From the NCBI GenBank assembly GCA_947625025.1, contig CANQMQ010000012.1, forward strand, positions 1-55,073: a stretch of 55,073 bases of DNA. Reading direction: 5' to 3'. A program made the translations under genes and the position numbers. Origin of the DNA: an uncultured Clostridia bacterium (GTDB taxonomy: Bacteria > Bacillota > Clostridia > Christensenellales > Borkfalkiaceae). Shown one piece after another: positions 8,462 to 16,711 of this stretch; position 1 is the first letter of the stretch, and every line of letters begins with the position of its first letter. The notes under the pieces were generated by a model. The model had not been told where the DNA came from. It worked only from the letters and a program-made list of their open reading frames with translations, and made no database searches.

Positions 8462-8881
8462 TTATTCCTCCTCTTCGGCCACTACCGTATCACCGACCGA
8501 TACCATGTCTGCGATCTCCCCCATTTTTTGAGAAAATTCGGGGTGCGCTTCCGCAAATTCTCCGAGTGTCCTTTTAACCTTCGTCATCATATCGGAGACG
8601 GCGAGGCTGTACTCCTCAGTCGATGCGCAGAAGTGCAGTTTCTCCTCAAAGGAATCGAGGAGCTCACGGCTCTTCTTGAGGGTATCCGAGACGGCCTGCT
8701 TGGATATCCCCTTCTCCTCCGCAATTTCGGAGAGGGAGAGGTCGCACATAAAATAGAGATTGCAAATTTCCTGTTGGGTCTCTGTGAGAAGGGGGCCGTA
8801 CGCATCGAAATACTGCAAATATTTATGCTCTTTGCCGCTCGGGGCGAATTCCCCCGAGCCGATCACGGTGCAAAACGGCAT
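8462..8881 (-). CDS. ylxM: SRP-associated DNA-binding-like protein YlxM (UPF0122)
   Basis: A 139-residue helical protein with a sigma-70 region-4-like helix-turn-helix (LTETQQEICNLYFMCDLSLS, then EIAEEKGISKQAVSDTLKKS). The YlxM/p13 family always sits beside ffh; in streptococci it binds SRP components and stimulates SRP GTPase activity. A longer in-frame start exists at 8932, but ATG at 8881 has an excellent GGAGGGG site and the family's usual beginning. The C-terminus is longer than average and acidic, ending VVAEEEE. Confidence 0.92.
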   Translation of the reverse strand: MPFCTVIGSGEFAPSGKEHKYLQYFDAYGPLLTETQQEICNLYFMCDLSLSEIAEEKGISKQAVSDTLKKSRELLDSFEEKLHFCASTEEYSLAVSDMMTKVKRTLGEFAEAHPEFSQKMGEIADMVSVGDTVVAEEEE

Positions 8882-8903
8882 GCTTCCCCTCCGCTTTTTC
8901 TCC

Positions 8904-8932
8904 ATTATAGCAGAAATCCATACGCCCGTCAA
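8904..8932 (-). promoter_or_regulatory. Sigma-A promoter of the ylxM-ffh-rpsP-khpA operon
   Basis: Minus-strand TTGACG (8927-8932), exactly 17 bp, then perfect TATAAT (8904-8909). The start codon is only about 23 bp from the -10 box, so the 5' leader is very short. The -35 box lies in one arm of the inverted repeat 8924-8951. Confidence 0.8.
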
Positions 8933-8951
8933 GCAAATTCACTTGACGGGC
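8924..8951. promoter_or_regulatory. 10-bp inverted repeat over the ylxM-operon -35 box (candidate operator)
   Basis: GCCCGTCAAG and CTTGACGGGC are perfect complements 8 bp apart. A T-run follows on the plus strand (8952-8962), so it looks like a plus-strand terminator, yet no plus-strand gene ends here. Because one arm contains the -35 box of the minus-strand promoter, a repressor or activator site is the alternative reading. Confidence 0.45.
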
Positions 8952-9013
8952 AATATTTTTTTGGGTTACGAAATCTTTAGGAAAAGAATTATTGAAAATT
9001 TTCATGAACGGGG

Positions 9014-9042
9014 TTGACATTATCCCGCTCCTTTGTTATAAT
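9014..9042 (+). promoter_or_regulatory. Perfect-consensus sigma-A promoter for the 101-residue orphan gene
   Basis: TTGACA (9014-9019), a 17-bp spacer and TATAAT (9037-9042): no deviation from consensus. The gene starts 46 bp downstream with GGGAGGTG as ribosome binding site. Confidence 0.9.
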
Positions 9043-9088
9043 TTGAACACAACCTTTGTATGGGTAGAATTTCACGGGAGGTGTCAAC

Positions 9089-9394
9089 ATGACCACACTC
9101 AGAGAATTGAATGCTCTCATACCTGAAATAATCAGCCAACTGCAAGAGATCTCAGATAAGATGAGCCGTTATTCAAAGATCGATACCGATTTGAGGGCGC
9201 GCGGCTTAATGTCGGCGATCAAAGATAAAATCAAACAAATTCGTAACAATATGGAAGTTTTTAACGGAGATCTTATTACTTTTGCAAATTTTGATTTCGA
9301 CGAATACGTTGCCGAACTCAGAAATTACGTCGTCGAGGCAGATTTGACATATCAAAGGATCAAGAGATTCGAAAAAGCTACCGATTATTATTGA
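9089..9394 (+). CDS. Hypothetical small helical protein, AT-rich orphan
   Basis: Not recognised. A 101-residue, probably all-helical protein (long amphipathic stretches such as LNALIPEIISQLQEISDKM and IKDKIKQIRNNMEVF) with no Cys, no Trp, no signal peptide and no membrane segment. The coding sequence is clearly richer in A and T than its neighbours and uses AT-ending codons freely, which suggests later acquisition. It has a perfect promoter, a strong ribosome binding site and its own terminator, so it is a complete single-gene unit on the plus strand between two minus-strand housekeeping operons. Size and helicity fit many small regulators or secreted helical-hairpin proteins, but no WXG motif is present. 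Confidence 0.8.
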   Translation: MTTLRELNALIPEIISQLQEISDKMSRYSKIDTDLRARGLMSAIKDKIKQIRNNMEVFNGDLITFANFDFDEYVAELRNYVVEADLTYQRIKRFEKATDYY

Positions 9395-9411
9395 TAGAGA
9401 TATCAAGGCGC

Positions 9412-9450
9412 AAAAAGCTCGCCCAACCGTCAGGCAGGGCGAGTTTTTTT
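9412..9450. terminator. Bidirectional intrinsic terminator
   Basis: Stem CTCGCCC (9418-9424) / GGGCGAG (9437-9443). Eight T follow on the plus strand, and the run of A at 9412-9416 gives a U-tract for the minus strand. It serves the 101-residue gene and the convergent membrane-protein gene. Confidence 0.9.
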
Positions 9451-9476
9451 TATTCCGCTGAAGTTTGCGCAACCGC

Positions 9477-10259
9477 TCAATCTTCCTTCTCCCAACTTCC
9501 CTTCTGCTCTTCGAATTGGTATTCCCTCGAAACTTTGCCGCATATCACGCACTTTCGCGCATAGCTGATATGCTTGTTGGTGATCTTTCGCCCATACCAC
9601 TTGTGCCCCGTGCCTTCGTACCGCGTTCCGTCCAACACAAACTCCACGTGCTTGGAACTGTTTTCATCGGGTTGGTATTCGTAGCGGGTCGTCTCGGAGA
9701 CTTCCCTATCCCCTGCATAGATGAAACAATGCACATTTTTGCAAGTGGGGCAACGCATCTCCTTGTAACGGCCCCAATAGGAGAAGAAATACCCGATCTG
9801 GACGATCCCCACGGCGGTGAGCGCATCCGTAAGATACATTCCCTTATGGAGATACAGCTGCTCCGTCTCCTCCACAAAGAGGGTCGCAAGCGATTCGCCG
9901 TATTCGAAGTATGCCCACACGATTACGCCCGCCATCACGAGGTGGATGAGAAGGGAGACCCACACCGCGATGAATTTTACATGCTTGCCGCGGGCGGCGC
10001 GCTTGATCCAACTGCTATCCCGCGGTTCTTCCAAGGGGGGAAGAATTGCCTCGGTATCCTTTCCCCAACCCATCAGCATGGAAAAGACACCGGCAGAGGA
10101 AAACCCTGCGACGATTGCGCATAGCCAAAGGGGATACGCCCCCGAGAAGATGGCTTGAAACGCATATGCAACGCCGAGGTTGAGGGCGGCGGCAACCACA
10201 AAGGCGAGCGCACAGAAGAGGATGCTCCGCACAAGATTGGTAAGGAAGATCCGTAACAT
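9477..10259 (-). CDS. Hypothetical membrane protein with C-terminal split zinc ribbon
   Basis: Not recognised. The 260 residues contain four hydrophobic segments (about 8-35, 43-65, 95-118 and 143-162) followed by a soluble C-terminal part. That part begins MRCPTCKNVHC (Cys170, Cys173) and later has CVICGKVS (Cys237, Cys240), two CxxC knuckles about 65 residues apart, as expected for a zinc ribbon. It lies downstream of ftsY on the same strand, 82 bp away, so it may be read through from the plsX-rnc-smc-ftsY operon. It ends at a shared bidirectional terminator. Confidence 0.75.
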   Translation of the reverse strand: MLRIFLTNLVRSILFCALAFVVAAALNLGVAYAFQAIFSGAYPLWLCAIVAGFSSAGVFSMLMGWGKDTEAILPPLEEPRDSSWIKRAARGKHVKFIAVWVSLLIHLVMAGVIVWAYFEYGESLATLFVEETEQLYLHKGMYLTDALTAVGIVQIGYFFSYWGRYKEMRCPTCKNVHCFIYAGDREVSETTRYEYQPDENSSKHVEFVLDGTRYEGTGHKWYGRKITNKHISYARKCVICGKVSREYQFEEQKGSWEKED

Positions 10260-10272
10260 GATACCTCCGTTT

Positions 10273-10335
10273 ACGGGATGAGGTTGGGAGAGGAGGTCTC
10301 CTCAGCTCCTACGGAGCTTCGGGATGAGGAGAGGG
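10273..10335. repeat. Small repeat with two hairpins between ftsY and the membrane-protein gene
   Basis: The spacer holds two copies of CGGGATGAGG (about 10274 and 10320) flanking two adjacent perfect palindromes, GAGGAG-GT-CTCCTC (10290-10303) and AGCTCC-TAC-GGAGCT (10304-10318). There is no T-run, so it is not a classical terminator. It may be an intergenic repeat element or an mRNA-processing site. Confidence 0.4.
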
Positions 10336-10341
10336 TAAACT

Positions 10342-11238
10342 TTAGAAAAATCCTTCGACAAATTCTTCGGCGTCGAATAGCTCGATATCCTCTATCTTTT
10401 CGCCGACGCCCGCAAAGACGACGGGCACCTTGAGCTCGGAGCAGAGGGAGAACACGAATCCCCCCTTCGCGGTGCCATCCAATTTGGTGAGCACGATGCC
10501 GTCCAAAGAGACGGCGTCCTTGAATACCCGCGCCTGTGCAAAGGCGTTCTGCCCCGTGGTGGCGTCGAGCACCAAGAATTTGTAGAAATTGGCCTCGGGG
10601 TACTCCCGCTCCACGACGCGGTCCATCTTCTTGAGTTCCCCCAAGAGATTTTCCTTCACATGGAGCCGCCCCGCCGTATCCACGAGGAGCACATCGGTTC
10701 CCCGCGCCTTTGCCGAAGAGACGGCATCGTATACGACGGCGGAGGGATCGCTCCCCTCCTCATGCTTGACGATGCGCACTTTGGCGCGGTCTGCCCACAC
10801 GGAGAGCTGATCGATGGCGGCGGCACGGAAGGTATCGGCGGCCGCAACCGTAACCGTCTTGCCCTGCCGCACAAAATAATGGGCGAGTTTGCCGAGCGTC
10901 GTCGTCTTGCCGACGCCGTTCACCCCGATAAAGAAGATGACTGCGGGGTACCTGATCTCGGGCACGGGTGCCTCCTCGAGCTTCTCTTCGAGGATGTCTT
11001 TCAGAAGGTCCGTAACGAACCCTTCATCCTTGATCTTCCCGCCGATGGCCTCCTCCTTGACTTCCTCCACGACTTCCTCCGCCGTGCGCACGGAGACATC
11101 CGCGGAGATCAGGATCTCTTCAAGTTCTTCGTAGAAGGCATCCCCTATCTTATTTTTGAGGAAGAGGTGGCGCATCTTGAGCGCTACCCCTTCCTTCGTC
11201 TTTTTCAGAGCTTCGCGTATCTTGCCGAAAAATCCCAT
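10342..11238 (-). CDS. ftsY: Signal recognition particle receptor FtsY
   Basis: GTPase that receives ribosome-nascent chain-SRP complexes at the membrane and hands them to SecYEG. It has 298 residues, the compact NG-domain form without the long acidic A domain of enterobacteria. Motifs are GVNGVGKTTTLGKLAHYF (P-loop, near 107), DTAGRLHVKENLLGEL (near 190), LDATTGQNAF (near 225) and TKLDGTAKGG (near 248). The N-terminal amphipathic helix MGFFGKIREALKKTKEG likely binds membrane. It starts 10 bp after smc, the last housekeeping gene of the plsX operon. Confidence 0.97.
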   Translation of the reverse strand: MGFFGKIREALKKTKEGVALKMRHLFLKNKIGDAFYEELEEILISADVSVRTAEEVVEEVKEEAIGGKIKDEGFVTDLLKDILEEKLEEAPVPEIRYPAVIFFIGVNGVGKTTTLGKLAHYFVRQGKTVTVAAADTFRAAAIDQLSVWADRAKVRIVKHEEGSDPSAVVYDAVSSAKARGTDVLLVDTAGRLHVKENLLGELKKMDRVVEREYPEANFYKFLVLDATTGQNAFAQARVFKDAVSLDGIVLTKLDGTAKGGFVFSLCSELKVPVVFAGVGEKIEDIELFDAEEFVEGFF

Positions 11239-11248
11239 ACGTCCTCCG

Positions 11249-14200
11249 CTATGCGACTACGGTATCCCCGCCGAGCTTGCTCTCCACTTCGGAGAGTTTG
11301 ACGGATACGATCTTACTGACGCCCTTCTCCTCCATGGTGACGCCGAAGAGCACGTCTGCCTGCGTCATAGTGGGCTTTCTGTGGGTAATGACGATGAATT
11401 GCGTATCCTGCGAGAACTTCTTGAGGTACTTTGCAAAGCGGTCTACATTGGCCTCATCGAGCGCCGCTTCGATCTCATCCAAGATACAGAAGGGCATGGG
11501 GCGGGATTTTAGGATCGCAAACAGAATGGCGATGGACGTGAGCGCCTGTTCCCCGCCCGAGAGGAGGGTGATCTTGGAGAGCTTCTTGCCGGGCGGGCAT
11601 GCGATAATTTCCACGCCTGCCTCCAAGGGATCGGGGGCATCGGGGTCGAGCTGCATCTCCGCCCTGCCTCCTCCGAAGAGCTCCTTGAATACCACCGAGA
11701 AGTTTTGGTTGATCTCATTGAAGCCCTCGTCGAACTGCTTCTGCATGGTATCCCGCAGTTCGTTGAGCACCTGCGTCAGGTCCTCGATGCCCTTCTCGAG
11801 GTCCTGCTTCTGCGTCTGCATATCGGTGTAACGGGCGAGCAGTTCCTCGTAATCCTCGACTGCAGTCTGGTTGACGGGGCCGAGGGCACGGATCTTATGC
11901 CTGAGGCTTGCGATGTTGGCATCCGAATCCTTGAAGTTGTAATCGGGGTCACGGAGTTCGTTCGCCGTCTCATAGGTGAGGTTATACTTCTCATCGAGCT
12001 GCAGGCGCAAGTTCTCGAGGTCACGCTCTGCCTTGGCGATCTCCACCTCGGCGGCGTGCTTTTCCTCACTGCGCACGGACTGCCGCGTGATGAGGGCACG
12101 GCGCTCTTCGCTGAAGCGGAGCTGTTTCTCGTTCTCCGCCCGCTTGCCCGCCTCTTCCTGCTCGAGGCTTGCCCGCATCTTATCGACGGCCCGCTGTTCC
12201 TCATCGGAGAGGGCGACCTTTTCCTGTTCGCGCTCGGTCTGCTCGAGGGAGGTCTGCATGGCGGCGACCTTGGTGCGGGTCTCCTCGATCTCCTGCAAGA
12301 GCTTACTCTTCTCGATACGGAGCCGCGCGAGGTTTTCCTCATCCGCCGCCCGCGAGGAAGAGATGGTGGCAAGCTCTACCTGCAGATCGTGAAGCTTCTC
12401 CTCCGCTTCTGCCTTATCGAGGCGGAGCTGTTCACTGCGCCTGTTCTGTGCCTCAGCTTCCGAAGCGGCTTCGGCACGGATCTTGCTCAGAAGCTCCTCG
12501 TTCTCCGCAACCGAGCTTGCCTCCGATTCGAGGTCGGAGACCGTACTCTTCAGCCGCTCCAAGAGGGCGGTGTACTCGTTGACGTCCGATTCGGCATCCG
12601 AAACGAGGCCGGAGAGCGCCACTTCCTGTTGGGCGGCGGTGGCGAACTTCGCCGTCTCCTCCTGCACGCGGATGCGGTACGCTTCGAGGGCGGCACGGGT
12701 CTCTTCGAGCTCCTTTCCGCACGAGACGAGGGCCTCACGAAGGCGTTCCAAAGTCGATTTCTTGCGGGCGATATTATCTTCCGTCTCCTTGATGTTGCGC
12801 TCGCTCGCGAGCAGGTTTCCGCTCTCACGGCGGCGGGAGCCGCCCGTCATGGAGCCGCTCGTTGCGATGATGTCTCCGCTCAGCGTGATGATGCGGAACG
12901 CCCGCGGGTGCCGCCTCGCAATGGCGGTCGCACTCGAGATGGTATCGCAAATGAGGGTGTTACCGAGAAGGCTTCTGATGACGTTGTCGTAATACGAATT
13001 ATAGGTGACGAGGTTGCAGGCAAGCCCGATGGCGCCATTCTCCCCGAGGGCCTGCGAAAGTTCCCTCGAATCGGGGCGGGGGCGGTGGGTCTCGACGGGC
13101 AGGAAGGTGACGACGCCGCCGTCCGTGCGGTGTAAGTATTCAATCAAATAGCGGGCGTCGTCCGCCGTATCGGTGACGAGGCTCTGCATGTTGTTGCCGA
13201 ACGCCGTCTCGATGGCGACCTCGAATTTCTTTTCGGTCCGCACGATATCGGCGATGGAGCCCAAGATGCGCTTCTTGAGTTCGGGGTTATGGCGGGCATC
13301 CGTCTGCAGGCGGCGCACCGAATCCTTGTACCCGTCGAAGCGGTTCTTGAGGTTGCGGTAGAGTTCCAAATTGTTGGTGAGGCTGTTGATGGAGGTGTTG
13401 CAGTCTACGATGTCCTCCGAAATTTGCTGTTCGGAACGCATGAGGTCTGCGATTTCGGAATTGAACTCCTCCTCCCGCTTTGCCTTGCCGTCGAGGAAGG
13501 CCTCGTGCTCCCGCTTCTCCTTGGTCGCAGCGGCGAGCTGAATGGAGAACTCCTCCCTGCGGGCCTGTGCCTTCTCGATGGCGGCCTCCACTTCGGAGAT
13601 CCTATCCTGCGCGGCATCCCGCTTGGCGGAGAGGCTTCCCGCATTGGCGCGGACGTCTGCCAAGTTTTCCATGGAGGAGAGCTCGCTCGCCCGCTTCTCA
13701 TCGGAGAGCCGTTCGTAGACCGCAAGGCGGGCATCGATCTCCCGGATCTTTTCGTTGAGCCGCGTACGCTCCTTCTCGATCTCCGCGATGCGCTTATCCC
13801 ACGCCTCCGCCTTCTTGGCACTGCCCGCGACGGTGTTGTCGATTTCCTTGATACGGAGATGCGCCACGCCGATATCGTTTGCGGCGCGGTCGAGCTGGCG
13901 GCGGTACGATTGGATGCGTTCGCCGAGCGCTTTGGAATCCCCCGTCTTTTCCGCCATGCCCACCTCGAAGGTGCGGAGGTTTAAGTTGAGGGTGCGGATC
14001 TTATCGTCGAAGGCGGCGATCTTCTGGCGGGAAGCCGTCTCCTCCGCATCGAGAAGGGAGAGGCGGGCCTCGAGCTCGGAAAGCTCGGCATCGGCAGAGG
14101 CGATGATGGCCCTCTGTACCCCCGTATCCTGCTCAAAGGTATCGCTTCGGATGAGGAAGGCGTTGACCTCCTCATACTTGAGCTTGGCATCGTATTCACG

Positions 14201-14845
14201 GCACTTTCGGGCGACCTCCGCCTGCTTTTCGAGGGGCTTTAAGGTGCGCTCGGTCTCATCCATGCGCTGGGCGAATACGGTGAGATTATCCTTCGCGCTC
14301 TCGAGTTTGCGCTCGATCTCGCCCTTCTTTGTCTTGAAGCCGATGACGCCCGTGGCCTCCTCGAAGATGGCGCGGCGCTCCTCGGGTTTGGACGTCATAA
14401 TTTGCACGACTTTGCCCTGCCCGATGATGGAGTACCCCTCCTTCCCGATGCCCACGCCGTGCAGGAGGTTGGTGATATCCCGCATACGGCAGGGCTGCAT
14501 GTTGATGAGGTATTCGCTCTCCCCCGAACGGTAGAGGCGGCGCGTCATGGCGACCTCTTCGTAATCGATATCGAAGAGGTGCTGCGAATTATCGAATACG
14601 AGGGTCACCTCGCAGAATGAAAGCTGGCGGCGCGATTCGGTACCCGCGAAGATGACGTCCTGCATGCTCGAGCCGCGGAGCGTCTTTGCGGACTGCTCCC
14701 CGAGCACCCAGCGCACGGCATCCGCGACGTTGCTCTTGCCGCACCCGTTGGGCCCGACAATGCAAGTTACGCCGTCCTCGAATTTAATCGTCGTCTTATC
14801 GGCAAAGGATTTGAAGCCCGAAAGACGCACTTCCTTAAAATTCAT
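11249..14845 (-). CDS. smc: Chromosome partition protein SMC
   Basis: ATPase of the Smc-ScpAB condensin that compacts and segregates the chromosome. At 1198 residues it is full length. Walker A GPNGCGKSNVADAVRWVLGE (near 32), a long coiled coil (about 170-500), a hinge (about 510-660, with SIADIVRTEKKFEVAIETAF and NNMQSLVTD), the returning coiled coil, and the C-terminal head with LLSGGEQALTSIAILFAI and Walker B FCILDEIEAALDEAN. It is 10 bp from rnc and 10 bp from ftsY, the standard Firmicute order. scpA and scpB are not in the window. Confidence 0.98.
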   Translation of the reverse strand: MNFKEVRLSGFKSFADKTTIKFEDGVTCIVGPNGCGKSNVADAVRWVLGEQSAKTLRGSSMQDVIFAGTESRRQLSFCEVTLVFDNSQHLFDIDYEEVAMTRRLYRSGESEYLINMQPCRMRDITNLLHGVGIGKEGYSIIGQGKVVQIMTSKPEERRAIFEEATGVIGFKTKKGEIERKLESAKDNLTVFAQRMDETERTLKPLEKQAEVARKCREYDAKLKYEEVNAFLIRSDTFEQDTGVQRAIIASADAELSELEARLSLLDAEETASRQKIAAFDDKIRTLNLNLRTFEVGMAEKTGDSKALGERIQSYRRQLDRAANDIGVAHLRIKEIDNTVAGSAKKAEAWDKRIAEIEKERTRLNEKIREIDARLAVYERLSDEKRASELSSMENLADVRANAGSLSAKRDAAQDRISEVEAAIEKAQARREEFSIQLAAATKEKREHEAFLDGKAKREEEFNSEIADLMRSEQQISEDIVDCNTSINSLTNNLELYRNLKNRFDGYKDSVRRLQTDARHNPELKKRILGSIADIVRTEKKFEVAIETAFGNNMQSLVTDTADDARYLIEYLHRTDGGVVTFLPVETHRPRPDSRELSQALGENGAIGLACNLVTYNSYYDNVIRSLLGNTLICDTISSATAIARRHPRAFRIITLSGDIIATSGSMTGGSRRRESGNLLASERNIKETEDNIARKKSTLERLREALVSCGKELEETRAALEAYRIRVQEETAKFATAAQQEVALSGLVSDAESDVNEYTALLERLKSTVSDLESEASSVAENEELLSKIRAEAASEAEAQNRRSEQLRLDKAEAEEKLHDLQVELATISSSRAADEENLARLRIEKSKLLQEIEETRTKVAAMQTSLEQTEREQEKVALSDEEQRAVDKMRASLEQEEAGKRAENEKQLRFSEERRALITRQSVRSEEKHAAEVEIAKAERDLENLRLQLDEKYNLTYETANELRDPDYNFKDSDANIASLRHKIRALGPVNQTAVEDYEELLARYTDMQTQKQDLEKGIEDLTQVLNELRDTMQKQFDEGFNEINQNFSVVFKELFGGGRAEMQLDPDAPDPLEAGVEIIACPPGKKLSKITLLSGGEQALTSIAILFAILKSRPMPFCILDEIEAALDEANVDRFAKYLKKFSQDTQFIVITHRKPTMTQADVLFGVTMEEKGVSKIVSVKLSEVESKLGGDTVVA

Positions 14846-14855
14846 CGATGTCCCC

Positions 14856-15518
14856 TTATGATTTTGTCCCTTTTCTCAGTTTTTTGAGAAGCGCCTTCGC
14901 GGCGGCGGTCTCCGCCGCCTTCTTGCTGGCACCCATGCCCGAGGCCTCAGCCCCCAATGCGGACACGGTACACTCAAATTTCGTGCCGCTCCCGTGAACA
15001 TGGTACCGAGGAATAGCCTTCTGGCGCTCCTGTACATACTCTTGCAAAATGGTTTTATAGTTGACGCTCTCCCGCTCGACGAGGTGCTCCTCCAAAAAGG
15101 CCTTGGCGGCAGGGAGCCCGCCGTCGAGATAGATGGCGCCGATCACTGCCTCGAAGAGGTTGGAGTTGGTCTTTCCTGCGATGTTGTTGTCCCCGCCCAT
15201 GCGGCGAAGGTAGCGCATGAGGTTGAGCCGCCCCTCCGATTCGGTGAGCGCATCCCGTGAGACGTACTGCTTCCGAAGCTCGGTGAGGTCCCCCTCATCG
15301 GCACGGCGGTCTCCGCGCATGAGTTTTTCGGTCACGACGAGGGAGAGCACGGCGTCTCCCAAAAACTCCAACCGTTCGTTGCTCTCTTCCCCCGTGTGGT
15401 TGGCATACGAGGTGTGCGTAAACGCCGTCATGAGCAACTTCTCATGTTGGAATTTGTACCCGAGCAGGGCCTCGACCTCTTCCCGCGTCCCCGCCGTCCA
15501 CGTCTCCCCGCTCGTCAC
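14856..15518 (-). CDS. rnc: Ribonuclease III
   Basis: Double-strand-specific endoribonuclease processing rRNA precursors and structured mRNAs. It has 220 residues. The catalytic signature NERLEFLGDAVLSLVVTEKL (near 43-62) contains the acidic metal-binding residues, with a second acidic site in NLFEAVIGAIYLDGG. The C-terminal double-stranded RNA-binding domain (about 150-218) ends with SKKAAETAAAKALLKKL. Its ATG overlaps the plsX stop by 4 bp (ATGA), indicating coupled translation. Confidence 0.97.
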   Translation of the reverse strand: MTSGETWTAGTREEVEALLGYKFQHEKLLMTAFTHTSYANHTGEESNERLEFLGDAVLSLVVTEKLMRGDRRADEGDLTELRKQYVSRDALTESEGRLNLMRYLRRMGGDNNIAGKTNSNLFEAVIGAIYLDGGLPAAKAFLEEHLVERESVNYKTILQEYVQERQKAIPRYHVHGSGTKFECTVSALGAEASGMGASKKAAETAAAKALLKKLRKGTKS

Positions 15519-16543
15519 TTGCCGTCACCCGCCGAGAGATGGGAGTGTTCCAACATTTCGGCAATCTTTTCAACGAGCCCGCCGCGGCTCGCATCCACCG
15601 TCTGGCAGACGGAGGCGGCAATGGAATTGGCCTTCGAGGAGCCGTGGCTCTTCACGACGACGCCGCTCAGCCCCAAGAATACCGAACCGCCCTGCTTGGA
15701 GTAATCGAGCATATCCTTGACCTTGGAAATTTGCTTGCGGGCACAGAGATAGGCAAACTTTCCGCCCGCCGACCGCGAAAATTCTTCCTTCAGGATGGTG
15801 CCGACCGTCTTTCCGCACCCCTCCATGGCCTTTAAGGCGACGTTGCCAGAGAACCCATCGGAGACGGCGACGTCGATATCGCCATACATGATATCCCGCC
15901 CCTCGACGTTGCCCACAAAGCGGATGCCCTCGGTGGCGGCAAGGAGCGCCCGTGCCTCCTGATGGAGGGGGTCACCCTTGTGCTCTTCGGTGCCGTTGGA
16001 GAGAAGCCCCACGCGGGGATCCTCGATGCCGTAAGCAATTTTAGCATACGCAGACGCCATCACGCCGAATTGGGCGAGGTAGGCGGGCTTGCATTCCGCA
16101 TTGGCGCCGCAGTCGCAGAGGAGGGTCACGCCGCCGTGCACGTTGGGGATGGCGGGGCAGAGGGCGGGCCGAAGCACTCCTTTTATTCTGCCGATGTGCA
16201 TAATTCCCCCCGTGAGCACCGCGCCCGTGGAACCTGCGGAGACGAAGCCGCCCGCATCGGGATCCGTCTTGAGGAGGCGAAGCCCCACCACGAGGGAGCT
16301 ATCCCGCTTGGTGCGGACGGCGCTCGTGGGCGTATCGTCGTTGGTAATGACTTCTGTGCAGTGCACGACGTCTACGCGGGAGACATCGTACTTATATTTG
16401 GAAAGTTCGTGCATGACGAGGTCCTCCTCGCCCGTAAACACGACCATGAAATCCTTTCTCAGGTCGAGCGCCATGATGGCGCCCTTCACGATTTCGGAGG
16501 GGGCGTTGTCGCCGCCCATCGCGTCAACGACTATCTTCAGCAT
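15515..16543 (-). CDS. plsX: Phosphate acyltransferase PlsX
   Basis: Makes acyl-phosphate from acyl-ACP and inorganic phosphate, the first committed step of phosphatidic acid synthesis in Gram-positive bacteria. The 342 residues begin MLKIVVDAMGGDNAPSEIVKG, the family hallmark, and contain GGFVSAGSTGAVLTGG and LLCDCGANAECKP. It is the first gene of plsX-rnc-smc-ftsY with its own promoter. The fabD-fabG-acpP genes that often separate plsX from rnc are not present here, so the two overlap directly. Confidence 0.97.
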   Translation of the reverse strand: MLKIVVDAMGGDNAPSEIVKGAIMALDLRKDFMVVFTGEEDLVMHELSKYKYDVSRVDVVHCTEVITNDDTPTSAVRTKRDSSLVVGLRLLKTDPDAGGFVSAGSTGAVLTGGIMHIGRIKGVLRPALCPAIPNVHGGVTLLCDCGANAECKPAYLAQFGVMASAYAKIAYGIEDPRVGLLSNGTEEHKGDPLHQEARALLAATEGIRFVGNVEGRDIMYGDIDVAVSDGFSGNVALKAMEGCGKTVGTILKEEFSRSAGGKFAYLCARKQISKVKDMLDYSKQGGSVFLGLSGVVVKSHGSSKANSIAASVCQTVDASRGGLVEKIAEMLEHSHLSAGDGK

Positions 16544-16576
16544 GCGTTTTCCTCCACAGCATCAATATACGGAACT

Positions 16577-16605
16577 ATTATAACATTTTCCTTGCGAAAA
16601 CACAA
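16577..16605 (-). promoter_or_regulatory. Sigma-A promoter of plsX-rnc-smc-ftsY
   Basis: Minus-strand TTGTGT (16600-16605), 17 bp, TATAAT (16577-16582), about 34 bp upstream of the plsX start, which is preceded by GGAGGAAAA. Confidence 0.7.
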
Positions 16606-16663
16606 TCCTTTGGGGGAAATTCATGAAAAAATTTCATCCGCAAACCAAAACCGTAAAAAGAAT

Positions 16664-16692
16664 CAACGGCCCGGCGATGGGCCGAACCGTTG
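16664..16692 (-). terminator. Terminator of the protease/oligopeptide-transport operon
   Basis: On the minus strand, CAAC then GGCCC pair with GGGCC then GTTG, with a 5-base bulge on one side. ATTCTTTTT follows. It lies 20 bp after the stop of the small membrane-protein gene. Confidence 0.75.
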
Positions 16693-16711
16693 CATAACTC
16701 TTTTGGAATGA

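Noticed and set aside
8924-8962. Terminator of a plus-strand transcript
   Set aside because: The hairpin and T-run fit, but no plus-strand gene ends here and one arm holds the -35 box of the minus-strand ylxM promoter, so I list it as a possible operator instead.
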